Shown here piece by piece: positions 11,041-21,288 of a DNA stretch of 64,000 nt. Under the pieces are notes generated by a model. It saw only the letters and a program-made list of their open reading frames with translations, was not told the origin of the DNA and searched no databases. The DNA comes from Adiantum capillus-veneris (taxonomy: Eukaryota > Streptophyta > Polypodiopsida > Polypodiales > Pteridaceae). Position 1 is the stretch's first letter. Each line of letters starts with the position of its first letter. The position numbers and the translations under genes were made by a program. The stretch is from assembly GCA_014529385.2 (NCBI GenBank), contig CM043962.1:50625405-50689404 (forward strand). Reading direction: 5' to 3'.

Positions 11041-11958
11041 GAAATCAATGATATATTGACTCCATGCAGGTGCAATGTTTACCTGAAACAATGTCGCTTG
11101 ATCCACCAGTCATTTGGCACTACATATAGTACAATTGTTAACATAAGCATGTGTGTCAGCATACACAGTTGGCCAATAAACCCCTAATTGTTTCAGTTGT
11201 TGGTGTGTTTTCATTGTTGAACAATGAAATTCACTCTGGATTTCTACATAATCGTAGAATTTGGTCTGAGCCTAGATGATACAGTCGTCCTGCAATCAAC
11301 TGGAAGTTTTTTGGTTGTCAAATTGTTTGTTGTTTGGATCGGTCTTCCTTGTTATCAAATCTACCTCCAAAGGAAAGAATGCTAACAATTTCCTGAGACC
11401 ATTTGGGTATCATTTTAATATTGCAAAGATAAGCATCAGGTATGTCATCATCCACTCCTTCAGGAGCTTCCCCGTTTTGCAACCTTGAAAGATGATCCGC
11501 TCGTAGATGAGTTTTACCCTTTTTGACCACCACTGTGAAGTCAAATTCTAGCAATATAATAAACCAGCGTACAATTCTCCCAGTATTGCATGGTTTATTT
11601 AATAGATACAAAAGATCTTGATGATCTGTGAAGAACATAAATTTTTTTGCGAGCAAATAATGTTGAAATTTCTTTACAGCATAAATCATTCCTAACCCCT
11701 CTCTTTCAGTGGTTGTGTAGTTCTTTTCTGCACTGTTTAACTGTCGTCTTGCATAACAGACTGGAAAATCCATTGTTTCGTCTCTAGGTTGAGCCAGAAT
11801 ACTCCCGATTGCATATGCAGATGCGTCAATGTGAACATGGAATATCTTTTCCCAATCTGGTGCTTTAAGTACAGGTGTTGATACAAGGTTTTCCTTAAGC
11901 TTTTGGAATGAAGTTTCACACTCCTCAATCCAATCGAAATTGACTAATAAGCGATACA
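11041..11958 (-). pseudogene. RNase H and tether to integrase
   Basis: The minus-strand frame 11773-11318 contains the RNase H-like stretch YARRQLNSAEKNYTTTEREGL..IYAVKKFQHYLL, FTDHQDLLYLLNK and a C-terminal KGKTHLRADHLSRL, all typical of the Ty3/gypsy RNase H and its connection. The preceding frame (11928-11737) carries the start of the domain and is shifted relative to it. The tether continues to 11041, where the DNA transposon interrupts pol. Confidence 0.88.
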
Positions 11959-12982
11959 GAGGTTATGCAATGACTGCATACATATATATGAATCTTCGAT
12001 AATATCCGAGGTATCCCATGAAGGATTGCACTTGTTTCGCATTAGTAGGCCTTGGCAAGTCTACTATGACTCTGATTTTGTCTAGGTCAGTGGTTATGCC
12101 ATTTCTTGAGACAATATGTCCTAAGATGCGGCCTTGCCTAACCATTTAAATGCACTTTTCCGGGTTAAGACAGATTCGATATGTTCTGCACTTCTCAAAT
12201 ACCTTTTGTAAATGGTCAATATGTTCTTCTCGTAGAAGAGAGTGGACACAGAGATCATCCATATATATTTCTAAGAATATTCTCAGGTATTCTTTGAACG
12301 CATGAGTCATTAACCTTTGAAAGGTAGTTGGGGCATTGGTCAAGCCAAAAGGTATAACTCTATACGCATATATTCCCCATTCTGTGGCAAATGTTGTTTT
12401 GTGTTGATCCTCTATTGCAATTCCCAGTTTGTTATACGTTGAAAACCCATCTAAAAAGGAATAAGCCCGTCTCCCAGCCACCCTCTCAAGTACATGTTCT
12501 GTGATTGGCAAGGGATAATTATCCCTTATGGTGGCTGCATTTACTTTTTTGAGGTTCACACACACACGCAACTTTCCGTTCTTTTTGGGGACAACCACAA
12601 TGGGTGACATCCAATCTGTATGCTCGATTTCATAGATGAATTCAATATCCATCAGCTTGTCAATCTCCTCTTTGATTCGTTTAGCAAATGTGTCATTATA
12701 TGTGTAAGGACGCTGTTTGCTAGGCTTGGCATCTGATTTCAACGATATTGTATGTTGGCATATCAATGGATCAACTCCTTTGAGGTCTTTGTAGGACCAT
12801 GCAAACACATCTTTATACTTCTTGAGAAGTTGTGTTAGCAGTTCTTCTTCTTCAGGCTCTAAATCAGTTGCTATATAGACCGGATGAGGCTTTTCGCTTG
12901 GCTCAGCGAGGTCTATCCGTTTTGCATTCTCCGGCCCATCGTAAGATTCCTGGTTTCTTCTTTCCTTGACTGGTGGTGTCAT
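11959..12982 (-). pseudogene. Ty3/gypsy reverse transcriptase
   Basis: An almost intact frame (12982-12146, continued at 12145-11963). It begins with the DVFAWSYKDLKGVDP segment typical of plant gypsy elements. The RT blocks follow: SPIVVVPKKNGKLRVCVNLKKVN, YPLPITEHVLERVAG, YSFLDGFSTYNK, KTTFATEWGIYAYRVIPFGL and the catalytic YMDD at about 12254-12265. The thumb-side GRILGHIVSRNGI and FMGYLGYYRRFI follow after a TAA at 12146-12148. That stop can come from a CAA codon. Confidence 0.93.
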
Positions 12983-13506
12983 TATAATTTTTTTTATAAC
13001 TAGATGGTGAATTTTTGATAGTGGGATGGTACATTCATGCTTCCTTTTTCGGACTCCTCCTTACCATCACTTTCTCCCTCAGTAGTCCATACCTCTCGTA
13101 ACGACCGTTTTAGTTCTTGTTATTTCTTTTTACGCTCCAATTTGGTCCACTCGGGGTCTGTTGTTTTTTCCTGTTTCGATTTTTGAGATTTTTTTTATTA
13201 TGTTTCTATTTTAGCTTTTCCTACTTGTTTTATTTCCTCTTGCGTCCCTTTCCTTCGAACTTTCGAGAATCTTCCTGATATTTGGTCTTTTACACAATCC
13301 TTTGCTTTGACAAGCATTATTTAGTGAGTTTTATCTTTTATCCTGGGCATCAGGTTCTCTCTCATTTTGTTTTCTGCTTGTTTTTTTCTATAGCGTTCAT
13401 GGCGTCTAGGGTGCTGATTGGCAAAATCATAAAAATTGATATTCGTTGTTTTCTCCCCACGCTCGCTTGAGCTGTCTGAACACTCGTTATCTGCATCATT
13501 ATTTAC
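12983..13506 (-). other. protease-RT linker, decayed
   Basis: About 520 bp between the upstream protease block and RT. Minus-strand reading gives Lys/Glu/Arg-rich, low-complexity peptide in several frames with stops and no recognised domain. It is probably a poorly conserved spacer of the gag-pol polyprotein. Confidence 0.5.
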
Positions 13507-14752
13507 CTACAGATGTCCAGAGGAGTTATAAAACTCTTCTTGTTTTGGTGGTTCTACAACCTCATCTCCTCTTGGTATAAGGCTTACCATGTAATAGGGT
13601 AGCACATCATAGCCATCCTTATCGCAAAATTTTGTCGTTGGACTATCTGTAATGGTACAGACGTCCAATGTTGCTAGTATGTGAAAAGGTTCTAAGGCAT
13701 CTTTGGAAAAAGGTTCCGAAATATAATCCTTGTCCTCAATAGCTCTTTCTAAGACGCATTCCTCTCTTTTTAAGCTCCCACAATGTGAAGCTCCGCACAT
13801 CCATAGATCTTTTTTTTGCCCTGACCATGCTGGGAGTTCGAACCCGGCCAATGTAGCTGAATCAAACTCTTTCACTGGTGTCTGGTTAACATCTTTGTAA
13901 CTATGGTCTTTTAGGTGTATTTTGGTTGTAGTCTCGCCATGTCTGAGGTATATGTGGTCGTAACCCCAATCCTGGACCATCTTTAATTGTCTCATGAATG
14001 GTCTTCCCAAGATGATCTCGTAATTGTTCTTTTTGTCGAAATCGACTATTGCAAATGTAAGCTCATGCTCGATTCCACACGAGGTGACAATTACTTTTTC
14101 TAAAAGTCCTAGAGTCTTTACCATGAACCCATCCCAGTTGCAATTTCATTTTGGTAGCTCTCAAAGCCGGTTTTCCCCATTTTTTCCAGATTTCCTTGGT
14201 GTCGATAACGACTCCTGCTCCACTATCAAGAATATCTTTGGAAACTACTCCTTGGAATTCTATTGGTAGCGTGGTGTTTCCATCTTCTCCCTCACAATAT
14301 TCTCCAACCTTGTTTAGAGGTACTAGCCTAGTGTTTAGTTGAGGCTTGTCCAATTCTCTGATCCCTTCTTGAAGCTTCGAGGTGGGGTCTTTTACTCCAA
14401 ATTTTTCTAAGCATTTACCTACAGTGGTCCACATGTTTGGTCGTAACCTCAGGAGTTCAGCTAATGTGATTGTGCATGCCACCGGGGTGGACAATAACTC
14501 AATCAAGCCTTGTGAATCCATCACTCTATTGGAAGAAAGTCTTTGAGATGGGATTGCTCTCACCTCAGACTTGGCTTCATACACTCCTAGGTATGAGGGT
14601 AGAGTTTTTAGCGAGTCTGGTTTGTTGTGCCCCGAACTAATTGATCCCTGGTCTCCCTCTTGTGAATGCATATCAAAGGTTATTTGTGATCTTGTCTCAA
14701 ATTCTTCAATAGGAGGTAAGATCTCATTTTTCTCTTTTCTCGTGCTATTCAT
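13507..14752 (-). pseudogene. first retropepsin (protease) of gag-pol
   Basis: The frame 14752-14063 ends with FQGVVSKDILDSGAGVVID, the retropepsin active site (DSG at about 14220). The next frame (14124-13507) continues with GIEHELTFAIVDF and EIILGRPFMRQLKMVQDW, the ILGRPF motif that closes the fold. A single shift near 14100 separates the two. The N-terminal ~150 residues are a Ser/Leu-rich linker. Together with the separate domain at 7680-8498, the element encodes two different retropepsins. Confidence 0.85.
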
Positions 14753-15211
14753 GTGCTGTTAGCTTCGTTGGAATCACGAATTTGCTTCCAAAGGTCATCT
14801 AGACCGTTACAATCCTTACCCATTTCTACCAAGGTTTTATGTTGAAAACCATCAATTGTCTCATCCGTTGTATTCAGCACTATGATAGGTTCTCTCCTAG
14901 ACTCAGAGGTAGTCGTGAGTCTCTCCTTCGTGTCTACTTGTTTCTCTAAGGTTGGTTTGATAGGGGTTGGAGCTGGTACTTCATGCCAACTTGCAGGTTT
15001 ACCAAGCGAGTTTTGTATCAAGGATTGAGCTGTTTCAATCATCTTTCAACACATTTCCAACCTCTGTTTTTCTATTTCGTCATATGGATAATTCATCCAT
15101 GTTTGCTCTTGGGTTTGATTGTTTTTGAGTCTAGCTTTTAAAAGTGTGTCTAACTGCTCATTACCTTTTCTGCCAACACTGATCCTCCTGATCTTGCACT
15201 TTTGGGTTCTG
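14753..15211 (-). other. gag-protease linker, frameshifted
   Basis: Minus-strand pieces 15240-15046 and 15042-14749 are low-complexity, charged and in different frames. They link the nucleocapsid-like zinc knuckle to the protease. The frame of gag (15463) and the frame of the protease start (14752) are the same, so the shifts compensate. Confidence 0.45.
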
Positions 15212-17353
15212 CTATTTCCTTGGGTGTATGGTTGCCGCATTGTTTGAGCTTAGACTAGCTAGATCCTCTAATCGCTCTAATCTATCCTTGGTGTGTTTTA
15301 ACTCCTCGGATAGAGCCGTTTGCTCTCGTTCTCTCGTGGCTTTCATACGTGCCTTTCTAGCTTTCCAAGTGTTTCTCTTATTTTTCATTTCTGAAGTTGG
15401 GGCATCGATTTTTGGCTCTTCAATGGGTTCATTCATTATTCTTTGAGCTTGGGCTCGTGTCACTGCCTAAATAGGTATTACTGTCTCGTTTTTTGACCCT
15501 CCACTGAAAGGCACTGCTTCCAGCATGTTCAAGGTAGTTTTTGCTCCTTTGCTCGGGTTCTTAGGGAAATCAGGAATCAAATGAGTAACTCCACACTCGG
15601 TGCAATATGCGTTGACTCTAATGATTTCATCATGAGGACAGTCTCTTAGCCAATGGTCTCCACCACACTTGTAGCAGGGTTCCTTAGGCTGTTGAGGTGC
15701 TCCTTGAGCTCCTCTTTGTTGATATGCATGTCTCTACCCGCCCATGCCTCCATTGGCTATGAACAACAATGTTCATTCATCCAAGCTATATATTCCTTCT
15801 CCTGCTGCCTGTGCAGCTGTTGGTGGTCTTGCACTTCCCATCATGCTCCATGGTTCGGGCGTTGGGGGTGCTTCCGGTGGATAATAGATAGTATTTGCAG
15901 CATATCCATTGGGATCTTCATAATATGCATACATACGCACCAAAGCCTTCTCTTCTAGCTCAGATAGTGTTGGTGTGTATCTTATGCCGACTGGTCGTAA
16001 TCCTGGTAGGGGTGGTTGCTGCCCCAACACTGGTTGTGGTCTTTCTACACCTACAGGTCCTGTTAGGTTGCTTGCTTGATACCTAGGCATCAGTGGAAGT
16101 TGAGGAGATGCTACCTGAGCCTGGGGAGCATAAGGTCGTTCTCTCACATGTCCCTTGTTATAATAACATTCCCTCGTCACATGGTTTGTCCATTTTTGTT
16201 CAATAGCACACCACTTTGGCTGTTCAGCCTGAGGTTTGGCATACAAGTTAATCTTTTTTAGCACTTCTTCTACAAGCTGCTCCTGGTTTACTGCTACTTC
16301 TCCTTTCGGTGCTGTCTTAGCGGACTTGCTTCCACTTTGTTGTGAGGATGAATCGTCATCAAGATCCTTGAATTCACCCTCCTTGTAGACCACACAATTG
16401 TCTACAAGGTAAAGAGCCTCTTTAGTTAACTTATTTAACGTCGTGCTCCTCTTCATATGTAAGTCCTTCTGAAGATCTGCATTTCTTAGTCCTTGAATAA
16501 ATATAAGCATAAGTCCGGACTGAGTTGGCAGTTCTTCCACAGGGTAGAACTTAACATACCTTTTTAGTCATAGGGCTGCCTTTCGCACAGATTTCCCTTC
16601 TTTCTGTTTGAATTTATGGATTTGTGAGACTGTATTATGAGCTATCCCCCTTTGTGAGAATTCCTCAATAAACTCGTCAAACACCTCCTCCATAGACTCA
16701 AAGTCTCTACGCTCCACAAAGTTAAACCAAGTAGCTGTATCCTCCTCTAGGGTCAGTCCAAACCCTGCAAATTGGGTAGGGAAGTTTAACACCTCTTCAG
16801 CTCTAATTACACGCACAAAGGCTACTACATGATCTTTAGGATCTCTGTTTCCCGTGTATTTCTTGTTTACCCATTTTTGCACCTGAGAAGGTCTAATTCT
16901 ATGATGGTTTACAAATCTCATCATTGGATCTCCTCGTCCTAATTGATATACCTCCTCTGGCGTTCGGTAGTGGGCGGGTTCCTCCCCTACTGGTGCTCCT
17001 TAGCCATAATTTCTAACGGTTTTTGCAAGAGATGGTTCATCTCGTCGAACTCGTTCAATGGGTGGTCTTCCAGGATCTGTTGACCCATGAGTTTTTGGCT
17101 TACTCTCGCCTTGATACCGTGAATAGAGTGGTGGTTCTTTTAAATCCCTTAGCCCTCGTGCGGCTGGATAACCATCTCGGTTTCGGTCTTGTTCTAACGT
17201 TGCGCTCTGTCGAAGCCATGCCTGCAACGATGGCTGAGTTGCTGGTTGGTTTTGGTGGTTGAACGTATGTTGTCGGGTAGAATGTGAGGCCGCGTCATAC
17301 TCTTCTGAAAATAGATTTGTCAATTTGCTAGGGGTGTATGTGACCCTTGGCAC
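15212..17353 (-). pseudogene. gag: capsid and zinc knuckle
   Basis: One reading frame from 17353 to 15212, broken only by stops. The retrotransposon gag domain is seen at 16860-16400 (WVNKKYTGNRDPKDHVVAF, ATWFNFV, EEVFDEFIEEF). It is followed by a Pro-rich stretch and a zinc knuckle CYKCGGDHWLRDC at 15638-15676, spaced C-x2-C-x3-H-x4-C. A VTRAQAQ linker follows at 15466. In-frame stops stand at 17000, 16568, 15770, about 15735 and about 15470; most can derive from CAA, CGA or CAG by C-to-T change. Confidence 0.88.
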
Positions 17354-17528
17354 TTCTTCGGGGGCATATGTTGATGTATCTAGAACTATTGCCTTTTCTA
17401 CCTTCTCTGGGAGAATACATTTCTATTCTCGCCCGTACCTATCAACAAAAACAATATCCTTCCCCATAGCAATTTCATAAGAGAATTAAGTAAAGAACCT
17501 TGTCTTTGATTAATTCGTTTGGGTAGGA

Positions 17529-18185
17529 TTATTTGCAACAAAAGTAAGAAACTACTCCCTCACTCTCATGCTTGTAAATTCCCACATTCTCATTATAGGT
17601 TGAGACCCTAGTTGTTTTCTTATCATACATAAAAAGAGCTCCAGGTCGATCAATGTTTTGAGGTGGTTCTTGAGTTTCTGAAACCATTTTTCCTTTTGCC
17701 ACATTATCTCCATATCTATTGTAACCCTCAGGGTTACTAACTATCAGATAGTGGTTCCCCTTTTCGTCTTGGAATCTATCTCCATCATCATAGACTCGAA
17801 TTATCTCCAGTCTCTGAGCAGGTCTTTCTTCTATACAAATACACTTGTGTCCTTGATAGTCAGAATAAACTAGGGCTCCCCTAGAGCTTGTTCCTTCTAG
17901 GAAGATTATAGTGAACTTGGAATCGCTCAAAGGATTTTGGGAGGTGCTTCCTCCTAGCATTGGTCCTTCATCGGAGAAACCTCCTAGTTGTTGACTACCC
18001 ATCATGAAGAAGGACTTGTCTGATGAAGTGTCAATATCACTACCCTCCTCAATAATCGGTGCTAGTAGATCTAGCCTTGCCTGAGTTACACTCTCCTCGG
18101 TGGACACTAAGCTACCTTGATCACCTGTCACCTTTTGATCTCTAAGAATGTGTCTTCCTGATCTTAAATTCATCAAACTTAGCAA
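17529..18185 (-). pseudogene. ORF upstream of gag, N-terminal gag region
   Basis: A 218-residue frame beginning MLSLMNLRSGR, a start motif often seen at the beginning of plant gypsy gag polyproteins. The rest is acidic and Ser/Gly-rich and ends SYFCCK. It is in a different frame from the capsid part that starts by 17353. It is either the N-terminal part of gag separated by a frameshift or a small separate ORF. No domain was recognised. Confidence 0.5.
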
Positions 18186-18594
18186 TGCAACTTATCACAA
18201 AATTCAACCACTCACCTGGCAAAGGATTAGTTTCCGCACAACTTCTTGCTTTGCTGCTGAATATACATATACACAAGCATTTAATTTCGGCAATTGAATC
18301 AAAGCATTTAACCGCTAGAGGTGGTCTTAGTAATGATTGGTATAACTAGAGGGTTAACCTCAACCACTATTGTATTTTATACACTTGTGATGTTCTTGAT
18401 TAGGTCTGCTAATCTGGAACTGTACTTCCCTCGGATGTTGGTCAATTTACATGGAAAGTCTTGATTCCGTCTTTGCTCCGTCAAAAGGTCAAACAAGGTC
18501 CAATTTCACTTCTGAAAGAAGTTCTAGAACTCTTAGGTCAACTGGAACCTCACCCTATTTCCTCTGTCAGCTTTTCACTTCACTAAGCCCCTGT

Positions 18595-18618
18595 AGACAT
18601 CCTACATGTAGGATGTCT
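18595..18618. repeat. 24-bp perfect palindrome
   Basis: The arm agacatcctaca is followed by its exact reverse complement. Confidence 0.9.
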
Positions 18619-18868
18619 CCTGCTCTGTTTTGCCTAGATTTTGCACTATAGATTCCCCTTGATGTACTGAGTCCACAACTATTTTTACTTTTTGATTTGG
18701 ACACCTACAAGCTGGTCAATGGCTCAGAAATCTGTTCCAGCAGCCTGATGTTGGTCTGACCAGTCAAATCAACTCCAAATTGGACCAAAACTGGGTAGGA
18801 GGCTTGTCTCAGGCTATACAACACCCTGCTATGCCTACAGTCAGTTTTTGGCTTCAATTTCATGCATT

Positions 18869-18892
18869 AGACATTCTACACGTAGCATGTCT
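18869..18892. repeat. 24-bp imperfect palindrome
   Basis: Same family as 18595 and 19438, with a mismatched pair. The left arm reads agacattctaca. Confidence 0.8.
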
Positions 18893-18995
18893 AACTGCTC
18901 AAAATGGCTTCAAATGCAAAGCACAAACTCCCCTTAAGGTGCTGATCACTTTGTTATGCTCAAATCTGGGTTTGGAGTGCTAAATTACACAGAAT

Positions 18996-19015
18996 ACATC
19001 CTACGCGTAGGATGT
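18996..19015. repeat. 20-bp perfect palindrome core
   Basis: acatcctacg followed by its exact reverse complement. The outermost bases of the 24-bp form are changed. Confidence 0.88.
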
Positions 19016-19437
19016 CTATATGGCCTGTTTGACCCCAAACTTGAGCCACATCTTCCCCTTGATGTCAGCAACCCAATGATATGCTTCTATTTTGGTTTGG
19101 ATTTCCAAAGACCCCAATTTTAGCTATTCTAGCCTTTTTCAGTCAGAAATACTAAAGTCTGCTTAAAATTCAATTTTCTCACCCAATTGAGATGAAACCT
19201 TTCTTAGGCACTCAATAAATCATGCAGATCATGCTCATGTAGCCATCCTATGGTTTTGGTCTTAAAATAATGCCTTGGCACAATTTGGGTAGGATGTCTG
19301 GCAATTTTCTTTCTATCTGGCCTTATCCTGTCAAGATATGGTCAAACTTCCACTTTCCAAGTGAAAATAGGGTAAAACCTACCTTCTAAACACACTGGTC
19401 AACTCAGAATTTGAAAATTTCCACCAGATCACCCTGT

Positions 19438-19461
19438 AGACATCCTACGCGTAGGATGTCT
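19438..19461. repeat. 24-bp perfect palindrome
   Basis: agacatcctacg followed by its exact reverse complement, the best copy of the family. Confidence 0.92.
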
Positions 19462-19979
19462 CCTGGCTTAAACTTTAGTTTTCTCCTGACAGAAATGCTC
19501 CTTATGCTATGCAGCTCTCTCAAAAACACTCACAAAAACTTTTGAACTTCACTTCAGCTTTCAAACACTCTTTTGCGTCTTTTACAACCTTGTGATGAGC
19601 CTAACAACAAATATAACATGCATGAAGTGCTCCAGATCATAAATCATGATGTCCTACTTACCCTACTTCTACTCATCATGTGAAATGGTGATATTGGTGT
19701 CTCGGTTGCTTCTTGGCCTCTCCGGACTCTCAAGCTCTCCTTTCACCGCCTCTACCACTCCAACTCCTACTCTCTACACCACAACTCGACTAATACCTAA
19801 GTCTGCCTGAGTCTACCTAAGTCGAAGGATCTAGGCCAGACACTCGCTCCCTAGACTCCGCCTAAGACCTAGAGAGTCCTCCACCCTCTAATCCTATCTA
19901 AATGTAAAATGAGACTCTGGCAAACCAGAGAACCCCTATCCTCAAGGACTAGTCTCGTTCACCTACCTAGGGTTTTCGT

Positions 19980-19996
19980 CCCTGGCAGCGGCGCCA
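19980..19996 (-). promoter_or_regulatory. primer binding site, tRNA-Asp-like
   Basis: On the minus strand TGGCGCCGCTGCCAGG begins one base after the 5' LTR. It matches the complement of the plant tRNA-Asp 3' end (TGGCGCCGTTGCCGG, from memory) with two differences. This fixes the element orientation as minus. Confidence 0.88.
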
Positions 19997-19997
19997 A

Positions 19998-20626
19998 TGT
20001 TGGCGGATACGCCATGACAGTCGTCAGCACAGCGAGAACTCACCTAACAAGATTTGTCAGCTAAGGACGAAGCTCGACCCGCAGGCACCTTGAAGCAAGC
20101 ATAGGGTGTCAACCTACACTCGACCGACTCTCGACTAATTCCTATAGAGGTCTCTACCCAATGTCTAAGCTACAGCCTTCAGGAGTGCATAAGAGGAGAT
20201 TTCCTACAACGCTTCCAAGAGCCAAATACCCATCAAACGTCCTTGAAATGCCACAAAACTTGAAGGAGACCCTACGAACACCAATAGGTCGCTCTCCCTA
20301 AGGTCCATGAACCAAAATCCCAACCCTAAACACCTGGTGCAAAATCACATAGGATGTCTGGTCGAAATTTGCAGGTCATCGTTTCCAAAAACTAAAGTGC
20401 ATAATGTGTATCTCTACTCAATGCGAACGCGTGGATATGCTGAAATGCAAAAACAGACAACGTATGCTCACCGAATCACCAGATGTAGCTCGTGGGTCAA
20501 GTTCGCAAAACCAGACCGTACACCCGCAATGTAGGTATTGGCGCGTAGATCTCATCGGGGGCAACACGTTGCACTTCTCCAGTCTCGATTCCGACCACAG
20601 GTGCGTGGGTAGTGTCAAGATGAAAC

Positions 20627-20710
<84 letters not shown>

Positions 20711-20990
20711 ACAGTACGCTCACTCACACAGACAGAACTTTTTAAAAAATAACAAAGGTTTTTCTCATTCAGGTCAAAAGTGGTATAAATACCCTACAAT
20801 CTCAAACCCTAATGTTCCAATTTAACCATATACTCATCTAAATGTCAAAAATGGGATACAATCTGGAAACTTCTGCAAGCCCCACTATTTACAAAGGTGA
20901 AATGTTGGTTTTTCTTCATTAAAGAATAATTACAAAAAATAATATTCTGCCGAGCAATCATTCTCCATAGGGTGTGTCCAGTTGCTAAGA
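19998..20990 (-). repeat. 5' LTR of the 19.5-kb gypsy element
   Basis: Starts TGTTGGCGG like the left LTR and ends GCTAAGA where the left copy has GCTAACA, so its terminal CA is mutated. The (CT)~40 run at 20627-20706 makes it about 65 bp longer than the other LTR. TGACC follows at 20991-20995. Confidence 0.93.
20627..20706. repeat. (CT)n expansion inside the 5' LTR
   Basis: About 40 CT units. The sister LTR has only about five at the same place, so the array grew after integration or was lost in the other LTR. Confidence 0.9.
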
Positions 20991-21062
20991 TGACCCCACT
21001 CACACCACGTCATATCTTTGATCAGTCCCATAGTTCATATTTGACCTTCGAGGATGGTACTA
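20991..21062 (+). pseudogene. LINE A: 3' UTR end, right part
   Basis: Continues the LINE 3' UTR cut at 1449. It reads CCACTCACACCACG, then TCAGTCCCATAG, TTTGACCTTCGAGGATGGTA, as in LINE B, C and E. The first five bases are the duplicated TGACC. CT-rich DNA follows, as with the other copies. Confidence 0.88.
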
Positions 21063-21146
21063 AGATCTCTCTGTCTCTCTATTTTATCTCTCTAACTCTC
21101 TCTAATTCTTACTCTCTTTCTATCTCCCCCCTCTATCTAACTCCTT

Positions 21147-21199
<53 letters not shown>

Positions 21200-21246
21200 G
21201 CTCTCTCTGTGTTTTCTCTATATTCTTTTTCTTTTTCTTCTTCCTC

Positions 21247-21288
<42 letters not shown>
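21063..21288. repeat. CT-rich tract
   Basis: Imperfect CT-rich sequence with (CT)n at about 21150-21200 and 21249-21285. It separates LINE A from the truncated start of LINE B. Confidence 0.9.

Larger units (their letters stand above)
18186..19979 (-). other. untranslated leader of the gypsy element
   Basis: This is about 1.8 kb between the PBS and the first gag-like ORF, with no credible coding. It holds four copies of a 20-24 bp palindrome (18595-18618, 18869-18892, 18996-19015, 19438-19461) and one half-site (about 19290). Such a long leader may hold packaging or translation signals; that role is inference. Confidence 0.6.
1450..20990 (-). mobile_element. 19.5-kb Ty3/gypsy LTR retrotransposon
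   Basis: This is a complete but inactive element read on the minus strand. It has 5' LTR 19998-20990, PBS at 19980-19996, gag, protease, RT, RNase H, integrase, a second retropepsin, an accessory ORF, a PPT at 2378-2390 and 3' LTR 1450-2377, with TGACC duplications outside. The order RT-RNase H-integrase defines Ty3/gypsy (Metaviridae), and the tRNA-Asp-like PBS is common in the plant Tat/Athila branch. At 19.5 kb it is among the large plant elements; about 1.3 kb is a later DNA transposon. The LTRs differ by scattered substitutions (a few percent by eye) plus a microsatellite expansion. Many in-frame stops show it is no longer autonomous. Confidence 0.93.

Noticed and set aside
18996-19461. 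Palindromes as intrinsic terminators or cloning-site remnants (CGCGT centre)
   Set aside because: They recur with mutations in several parts of one element and in related LTR half-sites, so they belong to the element; no T-run follows.
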